This document shows, in pieces, positions 5,424-12,602 of a stretch of DNA of 12,602 nucleotides. The translations under genes were made by a program, and so were the position numbers. The notes under the pieces were generated by a model. It ran no database searches. It had not been told where the DNA came from and worked only from the letters and a program-made list of their open reading frames with translations. The stretch is taken from NCBI GenBank assembly GCA_002390025.1, contig DGRU01000177.1:1-12602 (forward strand). Reading direction: 5' to 3'. This DNA is from Lachnospiraceae bacterium UBA4380 (GTDB lineage: Bacteria; Bacillota; Clostridia; Lachnospirales; Lachnospiraceae). Every line of letters begins with the position of its first letter. The first letter of the stretch is position 1.

Positions 5424-7451
5424 TTACCGCAGGGTACTGCCGGAGGCAGTAAAGCGAAGGGTATCACCCAGCCAGATCATACCGTATCCCATGGGGGCAT
5501 CGTTGCGGATGAGTTCCTCCTGTATTGAGACAGCTCCGCGGGCGCCCTGTTTTTGTGCCTGGTCGGCGGCGATGCGGCGGCCTTCTTTACGGGCAAAGGA
5601 AAGAGCTTTCGCCCGGGAACTGAAGGTCTTACGGTGATCCCGGGAGACAACGAGCACATTGCCGTAATCATCTCCGGTGACAGGGCTGAGACTTACTTCT
5701 GTAACGGCCGTTACCTGTCCTGTGATTGCGCCGACGGCATTGGCGACAGAAGCGTGCTCCGGCAGGACAGCCTGTGTGCGCAGCATCTTTGCGACACGCG
5801 GCAGAAAGATGTGGGTTGGAGCTCCTGCACCGACAAGCTTTGCCCGTGTCTCAAAAATGCGGGGAAGGAAGCCGTTTTTCCTGCTGCTGCCGGCACTGGC
5901 AAGCTGCCAGGCATAATGGATCAGGTCATCCATCTGGGCATCGAAAGGCTTTTTGGAAAGAGGTGTACATTCCGTTGTCAGGAGAATGCGGACCAGATTT
6001 TTGTACAGCCTCTCTGTGACGAGATCATAGGCCTTCTGCGCCAGATCCTCTACACTCTCCGCCTCGCTGCTGCGCACAAAAAAGGCGGCAGCATGGAGGG
6101 AAGCTTCTGTGGAAAAGGCAGTATAGTCGCCGCGGATATGCATGAAATCAGTGGGAGTAAGACCGCAGCGCAGGATGACCCTTGCGGACTCCAGGCGGCT
6201 GAAGTCGGCGGTATAGATATCTTTTTCCATGACCAGGCAGGCGGCTTCAAAAGAGAGGGGACCGTTTTTCAGGGCGCGGCACAGCGCTTTCTCGCTGCGA
6301 TAGAAATGCCCTGTTTCATCCCCTTCTATATCCTTTAAGAGGATGAAAAATTCGTGTAAGGGACAGATGTTGAGCCGGCCGGAATCATCCAGTTTCCTCA
6401 GTTCTTCCAGAATCTGAGGATATTCCGAGGCCAGGGTGCAGAGAGGCTGAACGCGGGTTTTTCCAAGATGGATCTTTCCTCCGCGGTCATAGTAGACGCG
6501 GCTGTCTCCTCCCAGACCGAAGGTATCCACATAGAGGCCTTTGACAAATGTTTTCCAGTCACCCACCTGGATCCCTGTCTCCGCACGCTTTACGACACGG
6601 TTTTTGACGATTGCGATATCGGTCGTTGTTCCGCCCATGTCAACTACGATGGCGTTCGGGGCGTCGGACAGAGTACAGGCACCGATCACACTGGCGGCAG
6701 GACCGCAGAGCAGGGTCTCCACGGGACGTTCCACCGCATATGCCTCGGACATCTGCGATCCGTCGCTGCGGATGATCGTGATGGGGACATCCAGTTCCAT
6801 GGCAGTGAAGACCTCCCGGATCGCAGCCATGAAGGCACAGACCACCGGAACCAGTCTTGCATTTAAAAGAGCCCCGGCCCCGCGCCGGATGGCATTGAGA
6901 TCGGCAAAGAGCGTATTGCCCAGAATGACGGGCATATCCTGAAACTGCGGATACTCACGGATGAGCTCCTGCACTTTGAGTTCATAGGCTCCGCCGTGGT
7001 CGGCTGCGTAGAGCTGAACAATACTGACACAGTCGCAGTCCGCCAGAAAACCGGGAAGCTTTTCGCGCAGATTCTCCCAGTCCGGCTCCTCGGAAGCGGC
7101 CGGATCCGGCAGAATACGGCAGTCCACCAGCAGGATGTCGTCAAGAGAACGGAAACCGTAACTGCGCCAGGTCTCCATAAAGACCTTCCGTGAAACCCCG
7201 AGGAAAATGATCTTTCCCTTTCCGCCCAGATTTTCCACGCAGGCATTTGTCGCCAGCGTCGTCGAGAGCGCCGCCTGCCCACACTCCCGCAGAAGATTAT
7301 CCGGGAGCTTTCGAAGAACCTCCGTGATGCCGATCTTCAGATCATGGTGAGTGGTCAGTGTCTTTGCTTCACAGAGTACCTGCCCGGTCTCAAAGTCATA
7401 GATGACGGCGTCCGTACAGGTCCCGCCGGTGTCAATTCCGATTCCCTTCAT
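5424..7451 (-). CDS. Hydantoinase/oxoprolinase (HyuA-type) family ATPase
   Basis: The protein is 675 aa, of normal length for HyuA-type proteins, starting at ATG 7451 behind a weak GTGAGAG site. The ASKHA nucleotide-binding signatures are intact: GIDTGGTCTDAV at residues 5-16, the adenosine-side CGPAASVIGA at 249-258, and the second phosphate loop VVDMGGTTTDIA at 269-280. Characterised relatives hydrolyse hydantoins or 5-oxoproline with ATP, usually together with a HyuB subunit; none is encoded beside it here. In clostridia, orphan proteins of this family often lie near corrinoid methyltransferase and URO-D-like genes. Given the surrounding B12 genes, a role in activating or servicing a corrinoid enzyme is possible, but this is inference and the substrate cannot be read from the sequence. 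It appears monocistronic. Confidence 0.87.
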   Translation of the reverse strand: MKGIGIDTGGTCTDAVIYDFETGQVLCEAKTLTTHHDLKIGITEVLRKLPDNLLRECGQAALSTTLATNACVENLGGKGKIIFLGVSRKVFMETWRSYGFRSLDDILLVDCRILPDPAASEEPDWENLREKLPGFLADCDCVSIVQLYAADHGGAYELKVQELIREYPQFQDMPVILGNTLFADLNAIRRGAGALLNARLVPVVCAFMAAIREVFTAMELDVPITIIRSDGSQMSEAYAVERPVETLLCGPAASVIGACTLSDAPNAIVVDMGGTTTDIAIVKNRVVKRAETGIQVGDWKTFVKGLYVDTFGLGGDSRVYYDRGGKIHLGKTRVQPLCTLASEYPQILEELRKLDDSGRLNICPLHEFFILLKDIEGDETGHFYRSEKALCRALKNGPLSFEAACLVMEKDIYTADFSRLESARVILRCGLTPTDFMHIRGDYTAFSTEASLHAAAFFVRSSEAESVEDLAQKAYDLVTERLYKNLVRILLTTECTPLSKKPFDAQMDDLIHYAWQLASAGSSRKNGFLPRIFETRAKLVGAGAPTHIFLPRVAKMLRTQAVLPEHASVANAVGAITGQVTAVTEVSLSPVTGDDYGNVLVVSRDHRKTFSSRAKALSFARKEGRRIAADQAQKQGARGAVSIQEELIRNDAPMGYGMIWLGDTLRFTASGSTLR

Positions 7452-7501
7452 TTTGTCACTCTCACTTTACATGCAGGTATTGGGAGACATAGCCTTTCAC
7501 C

Positions 7502-7507
7502 ATTATA
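7502..7507 (-). promoter_or_regulatory. Candidate -10 box for the HyuA-type gene
   Basis: On the minus strand 7507-7502 reads TATAAT, about 50 bases upstream of the start at 7451. No recognisable -35 lies 16-18 bases further up (ACATAG/AACATA), so this is a weak call. Confidence 0.4.
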
Positions 7508-7587
7508 GTTTAGCACAGGACCAGCTATGTTTTTTGTAATTTTGATGCTGATATTAGAAAATAATTCCGGCTTTGACTGGGCGTGCT

Positions 7588-7665
7588 AAAATGAGTCACG
7601 AGGGACGGTTCTGATTGACTCATTTTATTCCTTGCGTGGGACACGAGGGACGGCTCGTCTTTCCC
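7588..7665. repeat. REP-like palindromic element pair
   Basis: AAAATGAGTCA (7588-7598) and TGACTCATTTT (7616-7626) form a perfect 11-bp stem with a 17-base loop. The motif CACGAGGGACGG occurs at 7597-7608 and again at 7642-7653. The second copy sits in its own hairpin, ACGAG (7643-7647) / CTCGT (7654-7658), inside GGGA (7638-7641) / TCCC (7662-7665). GGGAC-rich palindromes of this kind are typical of REP/BIME sequences mobilised by Y1 (RAYT) transposases. No transposase gene is present in the 7452-7805 gap, which holds nothing else beyond the promoter and terminator listed. Confidence 0.65.
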
Positions 7666-7770
7666 GACTTATGCGAAATTGACAAGGGCAATCCTTAGAA
7701 GTTTAATGGCTGATACAAAGAGGAGCACTGTGACAAGCGGTTGGCTTCGCTGGATTGTTTTATCATATAA

Positions 7771-7800
7771 ACAACCGTCACTTGGCCGAGTGGCGGTTGT
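7771..7800 (-). terminator. Terminator hairpin after the cobC-like gene
   Basis: ACAACCGTCACT (7771-7782) pairs with AGTGGCGGTTGT (7789-7800), 12 bp including one G-U, loop TGGCCG. On the minus strand it comes six bases after the stop of the gene at 7806 and is followed by TTATATGATAAAAC, a moderate U tract. It may also work weakly on the plus strand. Confidence 0.7.
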
Positions 7801-7805
7801 CTGCG

Positions 7806-8462
7806 TTATTGATGGATAAAACAGACCCCTTCTTGGACAAACAGTTCTATTGCGTCATGCTCTGCAGCATTCATATTATCCTGTTTTGAAGCGGTATTTT
7901 CAGATTCCTTTAAGGACAGTTTCCACCCGCATCCGCAGGGGCGCTGCCAGTCATAGTAATCGCGTGCAGGGCGGCCCCAGCGCTCCAGAATTGCCATCTG
8001 CGTGCCGCCGTGGGAGACGATGATGAGATCCTCCGAATTGCTTCCTTTCTCTTTTTCCGGGGTGATTTTTTGTTCCATATCCAGAATGGAAAGGAAAGCA
8101 CTGCATGCGCGCTCGGAGAATTCTGCCCGGCTCTCCCCGCCCGGGCAGGTCCCCAGGCACAGGCCGTCCACCCATTCGCGGTACTGCGGATCATTCTCCA
8201 TTTCTTTCCAGGTCCGTCCTTCAAAAATGCCGAAATTCATTTCCCAAAGTCCCTCAATGCAGATCTGCTCCGCATCGGGGAAGAGGATAGAGGCGGTCTC
8301 CCGGGCCCGCTTTGCGGGGGACACATAGATATGTGAGGGTGAAAAAGGAGCCCTCACCAGCGTGTTCCTGCCCTTTTCCGACAGACTTTCATCGAGAAAA
8401 CCCTGATAGCGCCCTTCCTCTCCCGGAACAGTCATTCCGTGTCTGATCAGCCAAATGTTCAT
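7806..8462 (-). CDS. cobC: Histidine phosphatase, probable alpha-ribazole phosphatase (CobC-type)
   Basis: The protein is 218 aa from ATG 8462, with AGGGAG eight bases upstream. The fold signature is clear: LIRHGMT with R7 and nucleophile H8, SPAKRARETA with R52, EMNFGIFEGRTW with the acid E74, and IIVSHGG with H151. CobC enzymes remove the phosphate from alpha-ribazole 5'-phosphate, or from adenosylcobalamin 5'-phosphate, late in nucleotide-loop assembly in the cytoplasm. The superfamily is broad and sequence alone cannot separate CobC from phosphoglycerate mutase-like relatives. The specific call rests on the divergent cobT-cobQ pair 237 bases away and on the conserved EMNFG..EG element. 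The frame is open to a TTG at 8522, which would add 20 residues made of a 9-residue duplication; I judge that unlikely to be translated. The tail after about residue 195 is poorly conserved. Confidence 0.83.
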   Translation of the reverse strand: MNIWLIRHGMTVPGEEGRYQGFLDESLSEKGRNTLVRAPFSPSHIYVSPAKRARETASILFPDAEQICIEGLWEMNFGIFEGRTWKEMENDPQYREWVDGLCLGTCPGGESRAEFSERACSAFLSILDMEQKITPEKEKGSNSEDLIIVSHGGTQMAILERWGRPARDYYDWQRPCGCGWKLSLKESENTASKQDNMNAAEHDAIELFVQEGVCFIHQ

Positions 8463-8465
8463 AAA

Positions 8466-8511
8466 CAAATCTCCCTGACAAAATCTGTCTGACAAATCCC
8501 CCTGACAAAAA
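8466..8511. repeat. 27-base direct repeat in the cobC leader
   Basis: CAAATCTCCCTGACAAAAT (8466-8484) recurs as CAAATCCCCCTGACAAAAA (8493-8511), 17 of 19 bases alike, period 27. A degenerate CTGACAAAT lies between. Each copy contains the complement of a GGGAG/GGGGG ribosome binding site for the minus-strand gene, so the leader holds a duplicated ribosome binding site region. Confidence 0.7.
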
Positions 8512-8580
8512 ATCTTTGACAAGAACTCCCTGATCTGTATTTCATACGGGTATTCGGAAATCGTTCAGCGTGACATTCTC

Positions 8581-8610
8581 AGTGTAGCAGGATTTGGATA
8601 CAAAGTGCAA
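8581..8610 (-). promoter_or_regulatory. cobC: Promoter for the cobC-like gene
   Basis: On the minus strand TTGCAC (8610-8605) and TACACT (8586-8581) are separated by 18 bases. Transcription would start near 8574, giving a leader of about 110 bases that includes the 27-base repeat. Confidence 0.5.
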
Positions 8611-8647
8611 AAAACACATAATTATTTCCAAAGCGATTTTGACCTCA

Positions 8648-8656
8648 TGCTATAAT
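8648..8656 (+). promoter_or_regulatory. cobT: Extended -10 promoter for cobT-cobQ
   Basis: TGCTATAAT (8648-8656) is a perfect extended -10 with no clear -35, the same layout as the riboswitch promoter at 412. The start site would be near 8663, about 37 bases before the cobT ATG. That is too short for a cobalamin riboswitch, so this operon has no B12 element of its own. Confidence 0.65.
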
Positions 8657-8699
8657 ATCTGTTGAGCAAATATGCTCTGACCAGAGAGGCAGGCAGGGA

Positions 8700-9842
8700 A
8701 TGAAATCACAAACCGAAGAAAAACTCTTTCAACAGATTGAAGAAATCAGAGGTGCAGACGCTGACGCCATGCGGGACGCGGCAGCCTATGTGCAGTCGCT
8801 GGCGGCGCCTCCCGGGAGTCTGGGCAAGCTGACAGATGCGGCGGTACAGCTGGCGGGGATCACCGGAAAGGTGAAAAATACCCTCGGCAGGCGTCGCATT
8901 ATTGTGATGTGCGCGGACAACGGTGTTGTAGAAGAGGGAGTCTCCGCAACGCCGCAGATTGTGACCCTGTCCCAGGCTCTCAACATGACCAGGCATCTCA
9001 CCGGCATGTCTTCTCTGGCAGCCCATTTCGGGATCGATGTTGAGATTGTCGATATCGGGATTGCGACATCTTACCGGGAGCAGGACTGCGGGATCCTGCA
9101 GCGCCGCATCCGCCGGGGCACCGGCAATCTGGCAAAGGAACCCGCCATGACCCGGGAGGAAGCTGTACGGGCCATCCTTGTCGGCATCGAGCGGACCAGG
9201 CAGGCAGCCGCGGACGGCATCGATGTCATTGGTGTCGGAGAGATGGGCATCGGCAATACAACGACCTCCTCTGCCGTTCTGGCGGCACTGACCGGTCTCT
9301 CTGTGGAGGACGTGACCGGCCGGGGCGGCGGTCTTACGGATGCCGCTTTTGAAAAAAAGAAGAGTGTAATCAGTCGGGCACTGGAACTTCACGGACTTGC
9401 CGGAACGGCTTCCGGTTCCGCATCGGAAGATGCCGGCGCGCAAATCGATCCGATTGAAGTCCTTTCCCGAGTCGGCGGCCTGGATCTGGCCGGCATGTGC
9501 GGCGTCTATCTGGGCGCTGCCATCTGCCGCATTCCGGCTGTCATCGACGGTTTTATTTCCATCGTTGCGGCACTGTGTGCCCAGAGGCTGTGCGGCAGCT
9601 GCAGGGACTTTATGTTTCCCTCCCATGTCTCGGAAGAAATCGGATATCTGCGTGCGGCGCAGGAGCTGCACCTGGATCCCTGGCTGCATCTGAACATGCG
9701 CCTGGGAGAGGGCAGCGGCTGCCCTCTGGCCTTTCAGATTCTGGAAGCTTCCTGCGCTCTGATGAACGAAATGGCAACCTTTGAGCAGGCACAGATAGAC
9801 GACGACTACCTGACTGAACTCCGCGCCATGCAGAAGCAATAG
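8700..9842 (+). CDS. cobT: Nicotinate-nucleotide--dimethylbenzimidazole phosphoribosyltransferase (CobT)
   Basis: The protein is 380 aa, close to the usual ~350. CobT transfers phosphoribose from nicotinate mononucleotide to the lower-ligand base, giving alpha-ribazole phosphate for the nucleotide loop of cobalamin. Family motifs occur in order: PPGSLGKL (37-44), CADNGVVEEGVS (71-82), GEMGIGNTTT (180-189), GRGGGL (208-213), VGGLDLAGM, and IDGFISI. MRLGEGSG near the end contains E337, which corresponds to the catalytic glutamate of Salmonella CobT. The start ATG 8700 has only a spread-out purine-rich site (AGAGAGGCAGGCAGGGA) before it. It is first in a two-gene operon with cobQ, 91 bases apart, and divergent from the cobC-like gene. 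Which base it uses (dimethylbenzimidazole or another) cannot be told from sequence. Confidence 0.97.
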   Translation: MKSQTEEKLFQQIEEIRGADADAMRDAAAYVQSLAAPPGSLGKLTDAAVQLAGITGKVKNTLGRRRIIVMCADNGVVEEGVSATPQIVTLSQALNMTRHLTGMSSLAAHFGIDVEIVDIGIATSYREQDCGILQRRIRRGTGNLAKEPAMTREEAVRAILVGIERTRQAAADGIDVIGVGEMGIGNTTTSSAVLAALTGLSVEDVTGRGGGLTDAAFEKKKSVISRALELHGLAGTASGSASEDAGAQIDPIEVLSRVGGLDLAGMCGVYLGAAICRIPAVIDGFISIVAALCAQRLCGSCRDFMFPSHVSEEIGYLRAAQELHLDPWLHLNMRLGEGSGCPLAFQILEASCALMNEMATFEQAQIDDDYLTELRAMQKQ

Positions 9843-9933
9843 TATGCGGGCGTTTTTTCAAAGCCCGGATGACATTGTCTGCGTGAAAAAAGACATACGC
9901 GTAAAGCTGACATAAACGGAGACGAAAAGCAGT

Positions 9934-11571
9934 ATGGCAAAAGCAATTATGATCCAGGGCACCATGTCCAACGCCGGCAAGAGCCTTCTGGCCGCCGGTC
10001 TCTGCCGGATTTTCCGCCAGGACGGCTACAGGGTCGCCCCCTTCAAGTCCCAGAATATGGCCCTCAACTCCTTTATTACGGAGGACGGGCTGGAGATGGG
10101 CCGCGCCCAGGTCATGCAGGCGGAGGCCGCCGGCATTGCGCCTGATGTCCGCATGAATCCCATCCTCTTAAAGCCCACGACTGAAACGGGCTCCCAGGTC
10201 ATTGTCCGGGGAGAAGTCCTGGGCGACATGGATGCCCGGAAATATTTTGCCTACAAAAAGAGCCTGATGCCGCTGGTGCTGGAGGCTTATAACTCTCTTG
10301 CAGCCGAGTACGACATCATCGTGATCGAGGGCGCGGGCAGTCCCGCCGAGATCAATCTGAAAAAAGACGACATCGTCAACATGGGCCTGGCAAAGGCCGT
10401 GGGCGCGCCGGTCCTTCTGGCGGGCGATATCGACCGCGGCGGCGTATTTGCCCAGCTTCTGGGTACTCAGATGCTGCTGGAACCGGAGGAACAGGCACTT
10501 CTCAAGGGCTTTATTATCAACAAATTCCGCGGCGACAAGACCATCCTGGACCCGGGGATCGCCATGCTCGAAGAGCGGGGCGGCGTGCCGGTCGTCGGCG
10601 TGGTGCCCTTCATGCAGTTGGATATCGACGACGAGGATTCCCTGGCGCCCCGGTTGACGCAGACCAACCGCCCGCCGGCGGGAAAGCCTGTGGAGATCGC
10701 TGTAATCCGCCTGCCCCACCTGTCCAATTTTACGGATTTCAATGTTTTTTCCAGAATTCCGGAGGCAGACCTTCGCTATGTATCACGTCCCGAAGCCCTG
10801 GGAAATCCGGACATGGTCATCCTGCCGGGCACAAAAAACACCATGGCAGACCTGCGCTGGCTCTTTGCAGGCGGCATGGCAGACGCCATAGATGAGCTCC
10901 GCAGTCAGGGCTGCGTAATTTTCGGCGTCTGCGGCGGCTACCAGATGCTGGGCCGGGCAATTTCGGACCCGGACCGGACCGAAGAGGGCGGCCATGCCCG
11001 CGGCCTGGGTTTTTTGGACACGGAAACCGTTTTTTCAAAAGAAAAACGCCGCACCCGCGTCCGCGGCAGGATCACGGATCTTCCCGGAATACTCCGACCC
11101 CTCGGAGGAATGGAAATCGAGGGCTATGAGATACATATGGGCCGGACGACAGAGAGCAGAAACAAGGCCGGTGGCGGCTGTTTTCATAAAGATCTCTCTG
11201 CCCGGGGGGCTTTTGCCGCAGACAGTAATTGCGAGGGCAGCAATTACATGGATTCCTGCAGGTCCGACTGCTTTTGCCGGATACAGGACCACCGCACCGG
11301 AATCGAAACTCCGGACGGTACAGCTGCCGGGAATATTTACGGCACCTATGTTCACGGCATATTTGATGCCCCGGGTATTGCCCGCAGGATCGTTGAGGTT
11401 CTGGCGGAGCACAAGGGTGTGACAATGAATAGTTCAACGGAGAATCCGCAGAACAATGCAGACGAAACCGATTATCAGGCATACAAAGAAACCCAGTATG
11501 ATCTCCTGGCGGAAACTCTGCGCAGACACCTGGACATGAAGCGTATTTATGAGATTTTAGAGGAAAGCTGA
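9934..11571 (+). CDS. cobQ: Cobyric acid synthase (CobQ/CbiP)
   Basis: The protein is 545 aa, about 35-40 longer than typical (~500). It uses ATP and glutamine to amidate four side chains of adenosylcobyrinate a,c-diamide, giving adenosylcobyric acid. The N-terminal dethiobiotin-synthetase-like domain shows a P-loop GTMSNAGKS (9-17), [10 protein letters not shown], the [12 protein letters not shown] loop and DIDRGGVFA. The C-terminal glutamine amidotransferase domain has nucleophile C333 in VCGGYQMLG and H474 in [10 protein letters not shown]. Between the [10 protein letters not shown] segment (~396-406) and GTYVHG lies an unusual segment with five cysteines (416, 433, 442, 446, 448) that accounts for much of the extra length. 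The start ATG 9934 has GGAGA (9918-9922) 11 bases upstream. It is second gene of the cobT operon, followed by a strong terminator. Confidence 0.97.
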   Translation: MAKAIMIQGTMSNAGKSLLAAGLCRIFRQDGYRVAPFKSQNMALNSFITEDGLEMGRAQVMQAEAAGIAPDVRMNPILLKPTTETGSQVIVRGEVLGDMDARKYFAYKKSLMPLVLEAYNSLAAEYDIIVIEGAGSPAEINLKKDDIVNMGLAKAVGAPVLLAGDIDRGGVFAQLLGTQMLLEPEEQALLKGFIINKFRGDKTILDPGIAMLEERGGVPVVGVVPFMQLDIDDEDSLAPRLTQTNRPPAGKPVEIAVIRLPHLSNFTDFNVFSRIPEADLRYVSRPEALGNPDMVILPGTKNTMADLRWLFAGGMADAIDELRSQGCVIFGVCGGYQMLGRAISDPDRTEEGGHARGLGFLDTETVFSKEKRRTRVRGRITDLPGILRPLGGMEIEGYEIHMGRTTESRNKAGGGCFHKDLSARGAFAADSNCEGSNYMDSCRSDCFCRIQDHRTGIETPDGTAAGNIYGTYVHGIFDAPGIARRIVEVLAEHKGVTMNSSTENPQNNADETDYQAYKETQYDLLAETLRRHLDMKRIYEILEES

Positions 11572-11601
11572 AACGGCTGAAAACATATATCTTTTTGTTA
11601 G

Positions 11602-11651
11602 AAAAAGGACTTTCGAATCTGAAATGAAAACAGGTTCGGGAGTCTTTTTTT
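11602..11651 (+). terminator. Intrinsic terminator of the cobT-cobQ operon
   Basis: A long stem runs from 11602-11621 to 11631-11650 with a 9-base A-rich loop; it holds one bulged G and three G-U pairs and is followed by T. It lies 30 bases after the cobQ stop. Confidence 0.9.
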
Positions 11652-11757
11652 GTTCAAAACACCAGATGCATATCTGCATAGACGCAGGATTACGGAAATT
11701 TCAGCTGGGAGCTGTGAGTACGTTCTGCTGAGTGTATGACAGTAACGAACCTCCCAA

Positions 11758-11786
11758 TTGACAGGAAACATGATATATGGTAATAT
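11758..11786 (+). promoter_or_regulatory. Promoter for the second Uma2 gene
   Basis: A consensus -35 TTGACA (11758-11763) and TAATAT (11781-11786) are exactly 17 bases apart, with an expected start near 11793. A perfect palindrome ATATGTA-A-TACATAT (11794-11808) lies directly at the start site and could be an operator. The leader to the GTG start is about 60 AT-rich bases. Confidence 0.72.
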
Positions 11787-11853
11787 TTCAATAATATGTA
11801 ATACATATATAAATATATCAACCGAATATACGAAAAAACAGGGAGGCGTACAG

Positions 11854-12585
11854 GTGGATTTTAAGGAAAAAGACAATGAAAAACGGCAGACTATAAATCA
11901 TGACCCGATAATAGATTCTTCAGAATACTTCAATGCAGGAGACATAGAAAGGGGAGAACTGGTTGAGGAGCCTTCCGGTGCTGCTGAATATCTTCAGAAT
12001 GCCTGGACGGATTATGATGAATGGAAAACTGCAAAACAGGATCCCCGGATTCCTGCCGGAGGAGGTCACACGGAGGAAGAGTATTTAGCCCTTCCCGATG
12101 ACCTGCGGGTTGAGCTGATCGACGGTGTTTTTTACGCCATGGCTTCACCTGCAAGGATTCATCAGACGGCAGCTTTAGAAATTGCAAGGCAGCTCATGGA
12201 CTGTGTCGAAAAGCATTGCAAAGAATGTTTTGTTTACATTGCTCCGTCAGATGTGGCTCTTGGAGAGGATAGAAAGACAGTCGTCCAGCCGGATGTCTAT
12301 GTACATTGCGATTTGGAGAAAGATATAAAACCGGGCCCCTTGCGCGGAGCCCCTGATTTTGCCGTAGAGGTTCTCTCGCCTTCAAATCGGGAAAATGATC
12401 TGTGGAGAAAACTGGCGCTTTATCGAAGACACGGAGTACGGGAGTACTGGATCGTCGATCCGGCCGGCTTTTCGGTTTACGTCTTTGATTTCGAAAAAGA
12501 AGGCCCGGGAGAGGAAGCACCTAAGAGATATGCCTTTGATACCGAGGTGCCGGTCCGGATTTCGGGCGGCACCTGCAAGGTGTAA
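11854..12585 (+). CDS. Uma2 family (DUF820) putative nuclease, copy B
   Basis: The protein is 243 aa from GTG 11854, chosen because GGGAGG (11841-11846) sits seven bases upstream; the longer frame would begin inside the promoter. An N-terminal, mostly acidic extension of about 75 residues precedes the Uma2 core: EEEYLALPDDLRVELIDG, SPARIHQ, D147 in VVQPDVYVH, E172 in FAVEVLSPSN, KLALYRRHGVREYWIVDP. These correspond one for one with copy A at 4771, with moderate divergence, so the two are old paralogues and not a recent duplication. It ends GGTCKV, earlier than the usual closing beta strand of the family. It has its own promoter and is isolated from cobQ by a terminator. Function is unknown beyond the nuclease-like fold. 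Confidence 0.86.
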   Translation: MDFKEKDNEKRQTINHDPIIDSSEYFNAGDIERGELVEEPSGAAEYLQNAWTDYDEWKTAKQDPRIPAGGGHTEEEYLALPDDLRVELIDGVFYAMASPARIHQTAALEIARQLMDCVEKHCKECFVYIAPSDVALGEDRKTVVQPDVYVHCDLEKDIKPGPLRGAPDFAVEVLSPSNRENDLWRKLALYRRHGVREYWIVDPAGFSVYVFDFEKEGPGEEAPKRYAFDTEVPVRISGGTCKV

Positions 12586-12602
12586 ACGGCAAGTACTTTT
12601 CC

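Noticed and set aside
5436..5450. ACTGCC-GGA-GGCAGT hairpin as a bidirectional terminator between the convergent genes
   Set aside because: It is inside the last codons of the HyuA-type gene and no T tract follows on either strand.
7777..7862. tRNA-like A-box TGGCCGAGTGG with a later GTTCTATTGC resembling a T loop
   Set aside because: No acceptor, anticodon or T stems can be paired, and most of it lies inside the terminator hairpin and the cobC coding end.
8706..9839. Long minus-strand open frame over cobT
   Set aside because: It covers the same bases as an unmistakable cobT with conserved motifs; the reverse frame shows no domain and is a codon-bias shadow.

Overview
The window looks like chromosomal DNA from a moderately GC-rich anaerobic member of the Bacillota (class Clostridia, plausibly Lachnospiraceae). 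The reasons are strong AGGAGG-type ribosome binding sites, TGNTATAAT promoters, a Gram-positive-style lipoprotein signal, Uma2 (DUF820) paralogues, and corrinoid genes of the gut-clostridial type. This assignment is inference; nothing here identifies a species.

The theme is cobalamin (B12) metabolism. Left to right: (1) the 3' end of a uroporphyrinogen-decarboxylase/MtaA-like gene (1-272), a family that often works with corrinoid methyltransferases. (2) A promoter, a well-conserved cobalamin riboswitch (451-640, perfect 10-bp P1), an intrinsic terminator (734-774) and further hairpins. (3) A 1014-aa lipoprotein (1095-4139) with an Ala-rich stalk, two nearly identical CbiK (cobaltochelatase) repeats and a C-terminal beta-type domain. 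(4) A 630-base intergenic stretch with a terminator, small hairpins and three DnaA-box-like sites. (5) A Uma2-family gene (4771-5412), convergent with (6) a hydantoinase/oxoprolinase-type ASKHA ATPase gene on the minus strand (5424-7451). (7) A 354-base gap with REP-like palindromes. (8) A minus-strand cobC-like phosphatase gene (7806-8462), divergent from (9) cobT (8700-9842) and cobQ/cbiP (9934-11571), closed by a strong terminator. (10) A second Uma2-family gene with its own promoter (11854-12585).

CobQ amidates the corrin ring, CobT makes alpha-ribazole phosphate for the lower ligand, and CobC-type phosphatases dephosphorylate alpha-ribazole phosphate or the adenosylcobalamin phosphate. 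These three genes therefore support late cobalamin assembly or remodelling. The riboswitch-controlled lipoprotein is the most unusual element: two copies of a normally cytoplasmic chelatase fold are predicted to sit outside the membrane, suggesting cobalt or tetrapyrrole capture or an extracytoplasmic chelation step induced by B12 shortage. No transporter or other corrin-ring synthesis gene is in the window.
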